Below, piece by piece: positions 6,017 to 14,071 of a DNA stretch of 37,859 nt (its first letter is position 1; every line of letters begins with the position of its first letter). The DNA is from a virus. The stretch lies in IMG/VR virus record IMGVR_UViG_3300050821_008479, positions 1 to 37,859 of that record. One strand, written 5' to 3'. The position numbers and the translations under genes are program-made. A model generated the notes under the pieces. It was not told the DNA's origin. It saw only the letters and a program-made list of their open reading frames with translations, and searched no databases.

Positions 6017-6886
6017 ATGCCGTTTCTCGGTGCCCGCGGCGCGGCGCCCGACCCGCGCGGGGCGGCGACGCAACCCATGCCGGGCGTGACGGAGTGGCGC
6101 TGCGCGCGCAACGGCGTCCACGTCGTCGAGCTCCACTACACGGCCGACCCCGCCAAGCGCGATCCGGCGTGGAAGCGCGAAGCCATGCGCGGCATGCCGC
6201 CGCGCGGCTGGCAACGCGAGATGGAGATCGCGTTCGATCTCGCGGCGGGCGAGCCCGTGTTGCCCGAGTACGTGCCGGCGGAGATGCGCCGCCCCTTTCC
6301 GGTCAATCCCGGCGCACGCCTCTTGCGCGGCTGGGACTTCGGGCAAGTGTGCCCGGTCACGCTCTTTGCGCAATTGGATCTCCACGGGCGGCTCGGCTTC
6401 GTCGGCGAGCTCGTCCTCGAGCACTCGAACCTGACGACACAGATCGAGGCGACCAAGGCGATGACGCTCGAGTTGGTCGGCCCGGGCGCCAACTGCTTTG
6501 ACGCGGGCGACCCCGAGGCGTTGCACGAGATGGAGCTCGGGTCGATTCGCCGCGTCCTCTTGAATCACGGCATCATCCTCCAAACCTTCGGTGGCCGCGG
6601 TGATACATCGTACAACAATCTCCGCGACCGGCTGCTCCGCCGCGTGCGGATTCCCGGCGAGGACGCGATGAGCCCGGCGCTCATCGTGGATCCGCGGTGC
6701 CCGATTCTCCACAGCGCGTTGTCGGGCGGCTTCGCGCGCCATGCCAAGACCGGGAAGCCGATGCCACTCCACCCGTACAAGGACGTCGTCGATGCGGCGC
6801 GGTACCTCAACGACAACTTGCAAGGGTCGACCTCCGAGTGGATGGTCAAGCTGCAGGCGATCGCGAAAGCGGACTGCGCCTGGTAG
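6017..6886 (+). CDS. Large terminase, nuclease half (TerL C-terminal domain)
   Basis: 289 residues. It matches the part of a large terminase that follows the ATPase domain. The linker is about residues 24-85, with HYTADPAKRDPAWK and GWQREMEIAFDL...PVLPEYVP. The RNase H-like nuclease comes next, with Asp107 in RGWDFGQ, Asp162/Asp165 in FDAGDPEA and Asp256/Asp259 in HPYKDVVDAARYL as likely metal ligands. There is no Walker A or B motif. The missing ATPase half is the minus-strand gene at 35258-35953; together they make about 520 residues, the normal TerL size. The ATG is one base after the previous stop. Its position upstream of portal is the usual TerL place. Confidence 0.8.
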   Translation: MPFLGARGAAPDPRGAATQPMPGVTEWRCARNGVHVVELHYTADPAKRDPAWKREAMRGMPPRGWQREMEIAFDLAAGEPVLPEYVPAEMRRPFPVNPGARLLRGWDFGQVCPVTLFAQLDLHGRLGFVGELVLEHSNLTTQIEATKAMTLELVGPGANCFDAGDPEALHEMELGSIRRVLLNHGIILQTFGGRGDTSYNNLRDRLLRRVRIPGEDAMSPALIVDPRCPILHSALSGGFARHAKTGKPMPLHPYKDVVDAARYLNDNLQGSTSEWMVKLQAIAKADCAW

Positions 6887-6889
6887 TGG

Positions 6890-6918
6890 TTGACGGGGCC
6901 GGGGGGCGCCCGCTACAC
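6890..6918 (+). promoter_or_regulatory. Repeated phage promoter element, copy 2
   Basis: TTGACG (6890-6895), 17 bp and CTACAC (6913-6918), followed by GGGGCCGCCC. It fills the gap between the terminase nuclease gene and the secreted-protein gene. The ATG at 6935 is about 10 bases after the expected start, with no convincing Shine-Dalgarno site. Confidence 0.55.
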
Positions 6919-6934
6919 GGGGCCGCCCACAGGC

Positions 6935-7336
6935 ATGGGGCGAGTCGTGGCGGCGGTCCTCCTCGCGTGCGCCGCGCCGGCGGCGGCGGCGACGTGGTCG
7001 TGTGACGAGCGCCACGAAGTCCTCGGGAAGACGCTCGTCCTCGCGCGCTGTACCGCGCATGGGACGTACACCGCCGGCGGCGACCCCATCGGCGCGGCCA
7101 ATCCCGGCGTCGACCTCTGCAACTCCGACAACCGCATTCCCGTTGCCGGCATGGCCTCGGCCGCCGAGAGCGGCACGACCGGGCAAGGCTATCTCGTCAC
7201 GTACGGGCGCACGACGGGCCGCATGTACTTCTTGACGGCCGGCGATACGCCCGGCAAGGGCAACGCGCTCGTCGAGCTGAACGGCGGCACGTCGGTCGAG
7301 GGCGCGACCGTCATGATGCTGACGCTCTGCAAGTAG
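6935..7336 (+). CDS. Exported protein of the late operon
   Basis: 133 residues beginning with a Sec-type signal peptide (MGRVVAAVLLACAAPAAAA, cleavage before TWSC). The mature part has three Cys at the start, middle and end, and a GTYTAGGDPIGAANPG segment. It is beta-rich, and its order of motifs resembles small capsid-associated proteins of other podoviruses, but the signal peptide is unexpected for those. A longer TTG start at 6890 is possible but would bury the signal sequence. It lies between the terminase nuclease and portal genes. Function unknown. Confidence 0.65.
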   Translation: MGRVVAAVLLACAAPAAAATWSCDERHEVLGKTLVLARCTAHGTYTAGGDPIGAANPGVDLCNSDNRIPVAGMASAAESGTTGQGYLVTYGRTTGRMYFLTAGDTPGKGNALVELNGGTSVEGATVMMLTLCK

Positions 7337-7338
7337 CC

Positions 7339-9852
7339 ATGGCGCGTCGAGCTGCCGACGGCGCTGCGGCCGCCAGAACGCTCGGGCCGGGGCGCGGCGC
7401 GCCGCCGACCAATCTTGCGCTCGACCCGGAGATCCTCGACCGCGTCCGCTCGGAGCTCGTGCCGCTCGTCCGCCGCACGCGCCAGGAACGCAACGGCGTG
7501 CTCCGCGAGCGCTGGCTCCGCTACTACCGCATTTGGAGCCTCCGCCACGACCAGCAAGGCTACCGCGGCCGGACCAACACGTATTTCCCATTGGGCCGCC
7601 GATGGATTGAGCAGTGGGTCACGCGCCTCAAACGCGACCTCTTTCCGGATCAAGACTGGTTTGCGTGCCGCGCGCTCCGCGAGGACTTCGAGGCACGCGT
7701 GCCCGCCAAGGTCGCACTCCAAAAATACTGGATGCGCCGCCACATGCGCCTCCGCGCGCACGCGCTGCCGTGGCTCCGCCAGTTGGTCACCTACGGCACG
7801 TCGCCGGTGCGGAACGTGTGGCGCTGCGTCGAGCACGAGCAAACCGTGCTCCGCGACGTGCTCGACGACGACGGCGCACCGTCCGGCCGCACCATCGAGC
7901 AGGTCGAGAAGGTGGCCGACTTCCTCGGGCCGACCTTCGAGCCGGTCGACCTCTTTGCGTTCTACGTGTGGCCCGTGACCGCTGCGGGACTGCAGGACGC
8001 CACGCTCGCGTTCGAGGATCGCTGCGTGCCGCGGAGCCGCGTCTATGCGCTCGCCGATACGCCGCTCGATCCGGCGCATCCCGACGCCGGCAACGTGTAC
8101 GAGGGCGTCGGCGCGCTCGTCGACCTCTACGACCAGGCGATCGTCGCCCGCACGGGCGGCGGCGGCCGCAACCCGGAGAAGTACGACGCGCTCGCGCAAC
8201 GGCTCGCCGATAAGGGCTTCACGGCGCCGCTCGACCAGAACGTGCCCGCAGCGCTCCGCCCGCTCGACTTGACGGAATGCATGTGGACGGTCGATCTCGA
8301 GGACGACCCGGCGCCGTATCTGGTCACGCTCGGCGCGGACGACATCCCGCTCCGGATCCAGCGCCGCCCGTTCTTCCACGGCGGCTCGCAATGGCTCGTC
8401 GGCCGCTTCGTCCAGGTCGCCGAGGAGTTCTACGGCCGCGGGTTGTGCGAGCTGTTCGACTACATGCAGTACTTCGTCAACGACCTCGGCAACCAATCGG
8501 GCGATGCGTTTATTTGGTCCACCAATCCCATCGCGGTCATTGACATTGGCGCGGTGCAGGATCCGACGTCGCTCCGCATGGCGCCCGGCGCCAAGTGGCT
8601 CGCCAACCCGAGTGGCGTGCAGTTCACGACGCCGCCGCAAGGCGCCGCGCAAGCCGGCTTCGAGGCGGTCTCGAACTACGTCGGGCTCGCCGACACGTTG
8701 GTCGCGCCGACGCCGGCGCGCCCGATGGCGCCGCAGCAGCAGGGGCCCCAGGACGCCGCCGGCTTGGCCGCGCAGCTCGCCGACTCCGCCGTCGACCTCC
8801 GCGCCATCGTCGAGAACTTGGAAGACGAGGTGCTGGTGCCGCTCCTCGAGCGGTCGGACATCTTGACGCAGCAATGCCTCGACCGCGACATCATCTTGAA
8901 GGTTGCCGGCGCCGACGGCTTGGAGCTGGTCGAGCATCCGATCACGGTCGCCGATCTCGTCGGCGAGTACGAGTGGGAATGGCTCGGCACGACCAACGCG
9001 CTGAACCAGCAAGTGCGCGCGCAGCAGATGGTGCAGGGCATCGCGCTCTTGACGCAGGTCCCGCAGGATCAGTTGGGCGCGCAGGGCGTCACGATCGACT
9101 GGCCGTACGTGCTCCGCACGTTCTGGTCGGTCGGGCTCGGGCTCCCCGATGCGAATCGCGTCATCAAGACGGCGCAGATGGATCCGTCCGACTGGCGGTG
9201 GGAGAACGCCCTCGCCCGCGTCAACCGGGCGAGTGAGCTCCGCGTGTCGCCGCAGGACGACCACACGGCGCACGTCCAGGGGCATCAGCATCTCTTGGAA
9301 AGCGACAGCTTGCCCGAGGACGCGCGCGTGGGGCTGCAGTCACACGTCCATCAGCACATCGGGCTCGCCATCGCCGCCGAGGCGCAAGCGCTCTCGCAAG
9401 CCATGGCGCAGTTGGCACCGCCGCCCGGGATGCCCGGACCGCCCGGGGGCCTGCCGCCGGGAGCGCTTCCACCCGGTGTCGGTCCGCCGCCCATCCCCGG
9501 AGGGCCGCCGATGCCTGGCCCTCCCCCGGGAGCGCTCCCGCCGGGCGGCCCGCCGATGGGGCCACCGCCGATGGCGCCGCCGATGGCGCCGCCGATGCCC
9601 CCGCCCGGGCCGCCGCCCGGGGGCTTTGCACCGGGCGTGCCCGGGGCCGGCGTCAACGCGCTGGCGCGCCTCCTCGGGCCGCCGACCGGGCCGCGGGGTG
9701 GCGGGCCGGCGCGGCCGCATAGCGATGCGCGCGACCGGGCGAAAGCGGCCCTCGGTATCCGGATGCCGGCGCCGCTCGGGCAAGGGCGGATTGGAAAGAC
9801 GCGCAACGTCGCGGATCTGTTCCGGGGGCTTCCGCGGCTCCCGAAGACCTAG
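7339..9852 (+). CDS. Portal protein with long Pro/Gly-rich tail
   Basis: 837 residues. The first ~690 look like a podovirus-type portal: RTNTYFPLGRRWIEQWVTRLKRDLFP, a long alpha/beta body with FYGRGLCELFDYMQYFVNDLGNQ, and a helical stem and crown region before residue 690. It should form the dodecameric ring at the capsid vertex through which DNA enters and leaves. From about 690 to 765 the sequence is almost all Pro, Gly, Met and Ala (PPGALPPGG-like repeats), followed by a basic tail ending in DLFRGLPRLPKT. Such a long polyproline insert is unusual. It sits directly before the capsid genes. Confidence 0.78.
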   Translation: MARRAADGAAAARTLGPGRGAPPTNLALDPEILDRVRSELVPLVRRTRQERNGVLRERWLRYYRIWSLRHDQQGYRGRTNTYFPLGRRWIEQWVTRLKRDLFPDQDWFACRALREDFEARVPAKVALQKYWMRRHMRLRAHALPWLRQLVTYGTSPVRNVWRCVEHEQTVLRDVLDDDGAPSGRTIEQVEKVADFLGPTFEPVDLFAFYVWPVTAAGLQDATLAFEDRCVPRSRVYALADTPLDPAHPDAGNVYEGVGALVDLYDQAIVARTGGGGRNPEKYDALAQRLADKGFTAPLDQNVPAALRPLDLTECMWTVDLEDDPAPYLVTLGADDIPLRIQRRPFFHGGSQWLVGRFVQVAEEFYGRGLCELFDYMQYFVNDLGNQSGDAFIWSTNPIAVIDIGAVQDPTSLRMAPGAKWLANPSGVQFTTPPQGAAQAGFEAVSNYVGLADTLVAPTPARPMAPQQQGPQDAAGLAAQLADSAVDLRAIVENLEDEVLVPLLERSDILTQQCLDRDIILKVAGADGLELVEHPITVADLVGEYEWEWLGTTNALNQQVRAQQMVQGIALLTQVPQDQLGAQGVTIDWPYVLRTFWSVGLGLPDANRVIKTAQMDPSDWRWENALARVNRASELRVSPQDDHTAHVQGHQHLLESDSLPEDARVGLQSHVHQHIGLAIAAEAQALSQAMAQLAPPPGMPGPPGGLPPGALPPGVGPPPIPGGPPMPGPPPGALPPGGPPMGPPPMAPPMAPPMPPPGPPPGGFAPGVPGAGVNALARLLGPPTGPRGGGPARPHSDARDRAKAALGIRMPAPLGQGRIGKTRNVADLFRGLPRLPKT

Positions 9853-9864
9853 AGGATGATCACC

Positions 9865-10461
9865 ATGGCCAAGAAGGGCACGCTCTTTGGGAAACCGCGC
9901 GACGAGGTCGTGAAGCGCCCCGGCGCGTTCACCGCCAAGGCCGACAAGGCGGGCAAGTCGACGGCGGCCTATGCGAAGCAAGTCTTGAAGCCGAGCTCGA
10001 GCGCGTCCACGCGGACGAAGAAGCAAGCCGCGCTCGCGCAGACCTTCGCCAAGCTGCGCGCGGGCAAGGCCAAGTTTCTGCTGCCGCTCGTCCTCGTCCT
10101 CGGGCTCGCGACGGCGAGTCACGCGGCGAGCATCGCGTGCAACGGGTGGCTCGTGGGGCCGGCGCCGCAAGCCGCCGCGGCCGTCGGGCCCGGGCAGATT
10201 GTGGCGCGCGCCATCCCCGCGCTCGTCATCCAGGCCGTCTCCCCGAGCGGGACGGCGACAGTGCAGGTCGAGATGTGTTGTAGCCCGATCGACTGTACGG
10301 CCGCGGGCACCTGGGCGCCCGTGGGCACGGCCCTCGCGCTGGCCGTGGCGACGCCGGCGCAAGTCCTGTCGATCGCCGCGCCGGCGTGTACGTACCGCGC
10401 GAACGTGACGGCGTGCTCGGGCTGCGCCGTCAACGTCGTCGCCGCGTGCTCAGGGTCGTGA
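9865..10461 (+). CDS. Basic N-terminal module fused to an exported Cys-rich domain
   Basis: 198 residues from the ATG at 9865, preceded by GAGG; an in-frame ATG at 9856 is less well placed. Residues 1-70 are strongly basic (MAKKGTLFGKPRDEVVKRPG...) and resemble small stand-alone phage proteins I have seen in this genomic position. A hydrophobic segment (LLPLVLVLGLATASHAAS, about 71-90) like a signal anchor with an AxA-type cleavage site follows. The rest is a small beta-rich domain with about eight Cys. The hydrophobic segment would export the C-terminal domain while the basic part stays inside or is removed. This looks like a fusion of two genes. Confidence 0.65.
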   Translation: MAKKGTLFGKPRDEVVKRPGAFTAKADKAGKSTAAYAKQVLKPSSSASTRTKKQAALAQTFAKLRAGKAKFLLPLVLVLGLATASHAASIACNGWLVGPAPQAAAAVGPGQIVARAIPALVIQAVSPSGTATVQVEMCCSPIDCTAAGTWAPVGTALALAVATPAQVLSIAAPACTYRANVTACSGCAVNVVAACSGS

Positions 10462-10477
10462 CGGGAGGGGCACTCTG

Positions 10478-10672
10478 ATGGAGCTCATCCAGCTCGTCGT
10501 CATTTTGATCGTGATTGGCGTGCTCTTGTGGCTCGTGAACACGTATATTCCGATGGACGACCGCATGAAGCAGATCATCAACGCGGTCGTCATCATTGCC
10601 GTCGTCTTGTGGCTCCTCTTGTGGTTGCTCGCGGTCGCCGGCGTCTCGACGCACATGCGGCTCGGGCCGTGA
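10478..10672 (+). CDS. Small two-helix membrane protein (Thivi_2564-like)
   Basis: 64 residues with two hydrophobic helices (about 4-24 and 36-55) separated by a polar turn (NTYIPMDDRMKQIINAV). The LVNTYIPMD...IINAVVIIAVVLWLL pattern matches a conserved family of small proteobacterial and phage membrane proteins of unknown function. A GGGAGGGG site precedes the ATG. The topology also suits a holin or superinfection-exclusion protein, but its place among head genes does not settle this. Confidence 0.75.
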   Translation: MELIQLVVILIVIGVLLWLVNTYIPMDDRMKQIINAVVIIAVVLWLLLWLLAVAGVSTHMRLGP

Positions 10673-10688
10673 GCCGCGGCCCGGGGAC

Positions 10689-10717
10689 TTGACACGTCGG
10701 GGGGGCGCAAGGCACAC
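10689..10717 (+). promoter_or_regulatory. Repeated phage promoter element, copy 3
   Basis: TTGACA (10689-10694), 17 bp and GCACAC (10712-10717), followed by GGGCCGCCCCG. The segment from AAGGCACACGG onward is nearly identical to copy 1. The next ATG (10729) is only about 5 bases after the expected transcription start. Confidence 0.55.
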
Positions 10718-10728
10718 GGGCCGCCCCG

Positions 10729-11091
10729 ATGGCACGCAAGGGCCGCGGGGCACCGTCGGGCAAGGGCAAGACGCTCGTCCCACCGCCGGGCACCGCGCCC
10801 GGCAAGGGTAAGGGCAAAGGGAAAGCGCTCGTGCCGCCGATGAAGGGCGCCGCCGCCCCGCCGCCGCGGCCGATGCGCGGCCGCGTGGTGACCGTGCCCG
10901 TCCTCCCGATCGGGCCGCCCGGCCGCGGCATGGGACCGCCCCCGCCGGGCCGCGGGGCGCCGCCGCGCATGACGCCGCCGATGGCGCCCGAGACGCCCCG
11001 CGCCGAGCGCGGCGAGCTGCCGCCCGTCATGCAGCGCCGTGGCGCCCCCGCCGCGATGGCGGCGCTCCGCCGCGGCAAGGTGGCGTTCTAG
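10729..11091 (+). CDS. Basic Gly/Pro-rich protein
   Basis: 120 residues of low complexity: an N-terminal half rich in Gly and Lys (APGKGKGKGKALVPP), then Pro/Arg/Met-rich sequence (GPPGRGMGPPPPGRG) and a basic end. It is probably disordered and positively charged, so it may bind DNA or coat an acidic surface. It resembles the Pro/Gly tail of the portal in composition. The ATG lies right after promoter copy 3 and the stop overlaps the next GTG start. Confidence 0.6.
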   Translation: MARKGRGAPSGKGKTLVPPPGTAPGKGKGKGKALVPPMKGAAAPPPRPMRGRVVTVPVLPIGPPGRGMGPPPPGRGAPPRMTPPMAPETPRAERGELPPVMQRRGAPAAMAALRRGKVAF

Positions 11092-11435
11092 TGTTGGGCG
11101 GCCCCGGCGGCGTCGAGCCTCACGAGCTGGCCGCGCTCACGGGCGAGCTCGAGGCGAGCGGGTACCACACGTATCTCAAGACGTACGTCGAGCAGCGGAT
11201 TGCCAACCTCCTCGTCGACGACGTGACCGACCCCTACGTGGCCATGAAGCGCCGCGGGCAAGTCGAGGAGCTGCAACGCTTGGTCGTGCCGCTGTTCGTC
11301 AAGTCGCTCGCGCTGGCCGCGCTCGCCCACCGCGCCGAGGCGCGCAACGCCCTCGAGGCCGCCCGCGGCCCTGTGCTCCCCGGATTCGAGCGCGCGTGGT
11401 GGCTCGACCCCGAGGACGAGCGCCCGATTCCGTAG
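11091..11435 (+). CDS. Small helical head-region protein, unknown
   Basis: 114 residues from a GTG that overlaps the previous TAG by one base. Mostly helical, with LEASGYHTYLKTYVEQRIANLL and MKRRGQVEELQRLVVPLFVKSLALAAL. It sits between the portal group and the scaffold gene. It could be a head-assembly chaperone or minor capsid protein; I do not recognise a family. Confidence 0.65.
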   Translation: MLGGPGGVEPHELAALTGELEASGYHTYLKTYVEQRIANLLVDDVTDPYVAMKRRGQVEELQRLVVPLFVKSLALAALAHRAEARNALEAARGPVLPGFERAWWLDPEDERPIP

Positions 11436-11444
11436 AGAGGACCC

Positions 11445-12197
11445 ATGGCCGACGAGCAACCAACGCCCGCCCCCGCCCCGACCGCCGAGCCTGGTGGCCC
11501 GCCCCCCGAGGCCGGCGCCCCGGCCGCCGAGGATTGGGGCGCGCGCTTCCAGAAGGTCGAGAGCCAGCTCGCGGAGGAACGGGCGCAGCGCGCCGCCCTC
11601 GAGGGCACGCTCCGCCTGCTCGCGCCGCAGCAGCAGCCGCAGCAGCAGGGGCCGATGCCGCTGATTCGCTTGCCACGCGAGCAGGCATTGCAGATTGCGG
11701 CGAGCCTCGGCGGCCAGTGGACGGAAGACGCGGTGCAAGCGCACGCGCCGATCTTCGGCGCGTTCATGCAAGTGCTCGCCGCGCCGCTCCTCCAGGGCAT
11801 CGAGGGCATGGCCGATACGGTCGACCTGATTCAGGTCCGGCAAGAGGTCCCGCAGTATCAGGAGACACTCGCCGAGGAAGCTGATCGGGTGCGCACCGAG
11901 TACCGCCAGCGCGGGCAGATTCTCACGCGCAAGCAGGCCGTCGCCCTCGTGAAAGCCCGGCGCATGGACGATCCGAAGTACGTCGACACGCTGGTCGACC
12001 AACGCGCGCAGCAACGCGCCGGCGACAACGCGGCCCGTGCCGCGAGCGCCGGGGCCGCCGTCACCGAGGGCGGCTCGAGCGCGCAGAAAGCCGGCCCGGA
12101 GCCGACCAAGCAGCCGCGCGTGCCCGTCTCGCGCGAGGACTTTGCCCGCATGACGCTCGAGGAGAAACGCAAGGCGCTCGAGGGCGCCGCGCTCTAG
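11445..12197 (+). CDS. Scaffolding protein
   Basis: 250 residues, mostly helical and highly charged. A Pro/Ala-rich disordered N terminus (1-33) is followed by a coiled coil (RFQKVESQLAEERAQRAALEG), a Gln-rich link, a central helical domain and a basic C terminus (EDFARMTLEEKRKALEG). Composition, length and position immediately upstream of the major capsid gene are those of a phage internal scaffold, which shapes the procapsid and then leaves. AGAGAGGA precedes the ATG. The call rests on context and composition rather than on a catalytic motif. Confidence 0.7.
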   Translation: MADEQPTPAPAPTAEPGGPPPEAGAPAAEDWGARFQKVESQLAEERAQRAALEGTLRLLAPQQQPQQQGPMPLIRLPREQALQIAASLGGQWTEDAVQAHAPIFGAFMQVLAAPLLQGIEGMADTVDLIQVRQEVPQYQETLAEEADRVRTEYRQRGQILTRKQAVALVKARRMDDPKYVDTLVDQRAQQRAGDNAARAASAGAAVTEGGSSAQKAGPEPTKQPRVPVSREDFARMTLEEKRKALEGAAL

Positions 12198-12212
12198 AGG
12201 GAGGACGCCGCC

Positions 12213-13544
12213 ATGCCTGGAAGTACGTACAACTACAATGATCCGGGGCTGGCCACCTCGACGACGCTAGCCAACGACCTCGCGCCGCTCTGGTTGCAGG
12301 ACGAGCTGCTCGCGGTCGCCGAGAAGCTGACCGTGTTTCAGGACATCGGCGACACGCCGACGATGCCGGAAGGCGAAGGGAAAAATTACAGCGCCCAGCG
12401 ATACGAGCGCCTCGCGCTGCCCGGCGCGCCGCTGACTGAGGGCATCACGCCCGACGCCACGCCGCTCGTCGTCAACAAGGTGCAGGCCATGCTCGAGCAA
12501 TGGGGCATGGTCGTGTCGCTCACCGACGTGGCGCTGATGACGACCAAGCACCCGGCGCTGAATGCCGCCAAGGATCGCCTCGGCAATGCGTCGGCCGAAT
12601 TGCAGGACCGCGAGATCCAGAAAGTCCTGATGGGCGCGGGCCAGGTCGTGTTCCCCGGCGGCAAGCTGTCGCGCACGACCCTTGCCGCCGGCGACGTGCC
12701 GACCACCGATTTCATTTCGGGCATCGTCGCCACGTTGCGCCAGTTGGGGGCGCCCACGTTCCCGGGCTCGATGTATGCCGGGGTCGTCGACCCGTACAAC
12801 GAACAGGACATCGCGAAGGACAACACGTTTGTGCTGTCGCATCAGTACGCCGAGACGACGGCGCTGATGAACGCGGAGATCGGCCGGTGGCGCGGGATCC
12901 GGTGGAAGCGCTCGAACCTGCTCCCCATCGTGTCGCTCCTCGCGACGGGCGCGGGCGGCGCCTCGGCCACCAACCAGGCCGCGGGCACGGGCGAGACGGG
13001 CTTCACCGCCGGCTCGACCGTCAAGGTCGTCGTGGCGCTCGCCGATCCGATTTCCGGGCTCGACGTCAAGCCGATCGCCACCGCGAGCGTGACGAATGCC
13101 GCGGCGTACACCGTCGCGTTCACGATCACCGCGACGGCCCCCGAGGGCCGCTACAACGTGTACGTGAGCGCCGAGGGCGGCACCGTGCCGACCTATCAGA
13201 CCACCGTGCAGAAGCCGCTCGGCGCGCAGTACGTCGGCGTCGTCGCCAAGGCCGTGACGAGTGCCGCCGCGACGACCTCGGTCGGCTATAGCGCCACGGG
13301 CGCCCCCGCCGCCGCCGATCCGCCGGCCACGGGCGCCGTCCACATCGGCTACGTGTTTGGCAAGAGCGCGTTTGCCGTGCCGGCCATCGGGTCGCGCGTC
13401 GAGACCACGCTCACGCCGGCGACGGCGAGCGACTCCGATCCGTTGAAGCAGCGCCGCAAGGCCGGCTTCAAGTTCATGACCAAGACGTGCATCTTGAATA
13501 CGGACTTCTTCCGGCGCTTCGAGTGCCAGAGCGCGTTCTCATGA
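12213..13544 (+). CDS. Major capsid protein, N4-gp56-like
   Basis: 443 residues. The N-terminal part (TSTTLANDLAPLWLQDELLAVAEKL...GKNYSAQRYERLALPGAPLTEG...QWGMVVSLTDVALMT) follows the pattern of the N4-gp56 family of HK97-fold capsid proteins. An inserted beta domain (about residues 255-375, with TVKVVVALADPISGL and EGRYNVYVSAEGG) is probably an Ig-like surface decoration. The C terminus returns to the capsid fold (GFKFMTKTCILNTDFFRRFECQSAFS). GAGGGAGGA precedes the ATG. The stop overlaps the next ATG (ATGA). Confidence 0.85.
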   Translation: MPGSTYNYNDPGLATSTTLANDLAPLWLQDELLAVAEKLTVFQDIGDTPTMPEGEGKNYSAQRYERLALPGAPLTEGITPDATPLVVNKVQAMLEQWGMVVSLTDVALMTTKHPALNAAKDRLGNASAELQDREIQKVLMGAGQVVFPGGKLSRTTLAAGDVPTTDFISGIVATLRQLGAPTFPGSMYAGVVDPYNEQDIAKDNTFVLSHQYAETTALMNAEIGRWRGIRWKRSNLLPIVSLLATGAGGASATNQAAGTGETGFTAGSTVKVVVALADPISGLDVKPIATASVTNAAAYTVAFTITATAPEGRYNVYVSAEGGTVPTYQTTVQKPLGAQYVGVVAKAVTSAAATTSVGYSATGAPAAADPPATGAVHIGYVFGKSAFAVPAIGSRVETTLTPATASDSDPLKQRRKAGFKFMTKTCILNTDFFRRFECQSAFS

Positions 13545-14071
13545 GCGAGGCCGTCATGACCCGCCCACGCGGCCGGCCGCCCAAGGTGTCGGCGGTGGTT
13601 CCCGAGCCGCCGCCGCTCGAGGAGGACGGGCCGATGCCCGAGCGCGAGCCCGATCCCGAGCTGATCGCCGCCGAGGCGCTCGAGGACCGTGCGCGCTTGA
13701 CGCCCGAAGTCGTCCAGGCGCTCAACCAGACGTGGCGCGACGTCGTGCAGTTCGACGACGAGGGCTCGAAAGCGATGGCGCGGCGCATCGTCGGGCGGCT
13801 CCGCCGCGCGACGCATCGTGAGCTGCATCCGGGGTGCGCGCGCGTGGAAATCGACGTGCCCGTGCTCCCGAACAAAGTCTTCGTGCGCATCAACGAGCGG
13901 GCCTTTTTCGGGACGGTCGAGGTCTGGGAGTGCGAGGCGCGCACCATCTTGGAGCTCGTGCATCGGGCCCGACTCGTCGAGGCCGCCCGGAATACCGACA
14001 ACGGCAACCCCGGGCTGCTCGACTTGGACGCGCCGCTCGCGGAGCGCGCGCGGGCGATTCAACGCGCATGA
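13541..14071 (+). CDS. Head-region protein with AT-hook-like N terminus
   Basis: 176 residues. The ATG overlaps the capsid stop codon; a second ATG at 13556 is possible. Near the N terminus is PRGRPPK, an AT-hook-like DNA-minor-groove motif, followed by a Pro/Glu-rich linker and a folded part (about 55-175). That part contains RRATHRELHPGCARVEIDVPVLPNKVFVRINERAFFG. It may sit inside the head in contact with DNA, or be a neck protein. Family not recognised. Confidence 0.65.
   Translation: MSEAVMTRPRGRPPKVSAVVPEPPPLEEDGPMPEREPDPELIAAEALEDRARLTPEVVQALNQTWRDVVQFDDEGSKAMARRIVGRLRRATHRELHPGCARVEIDVPVLPNKVFVRINERAFFGTVEVWECEARTILELVHRARLVEAARNTDNGNPGLLDLDAPLAERARAIQRA

Noticed and set aside
5993-7591. 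A 532-residue minus-strand frame opposite the terminase nuclease and secreted-protein genes
   Set aside because: Shadow of the coding strand; no motifs and an Arg/Gly/Ala-biased composition.
7189-9291. A 700-residue minus-strand frame opposite the portal gene
   Set aside because: Long antisense frames arise readily in GC-rich DNA. It is very rich in Arg, Ala, Val and Glu without domain motifs, and the plus strand clearly encodes portal.
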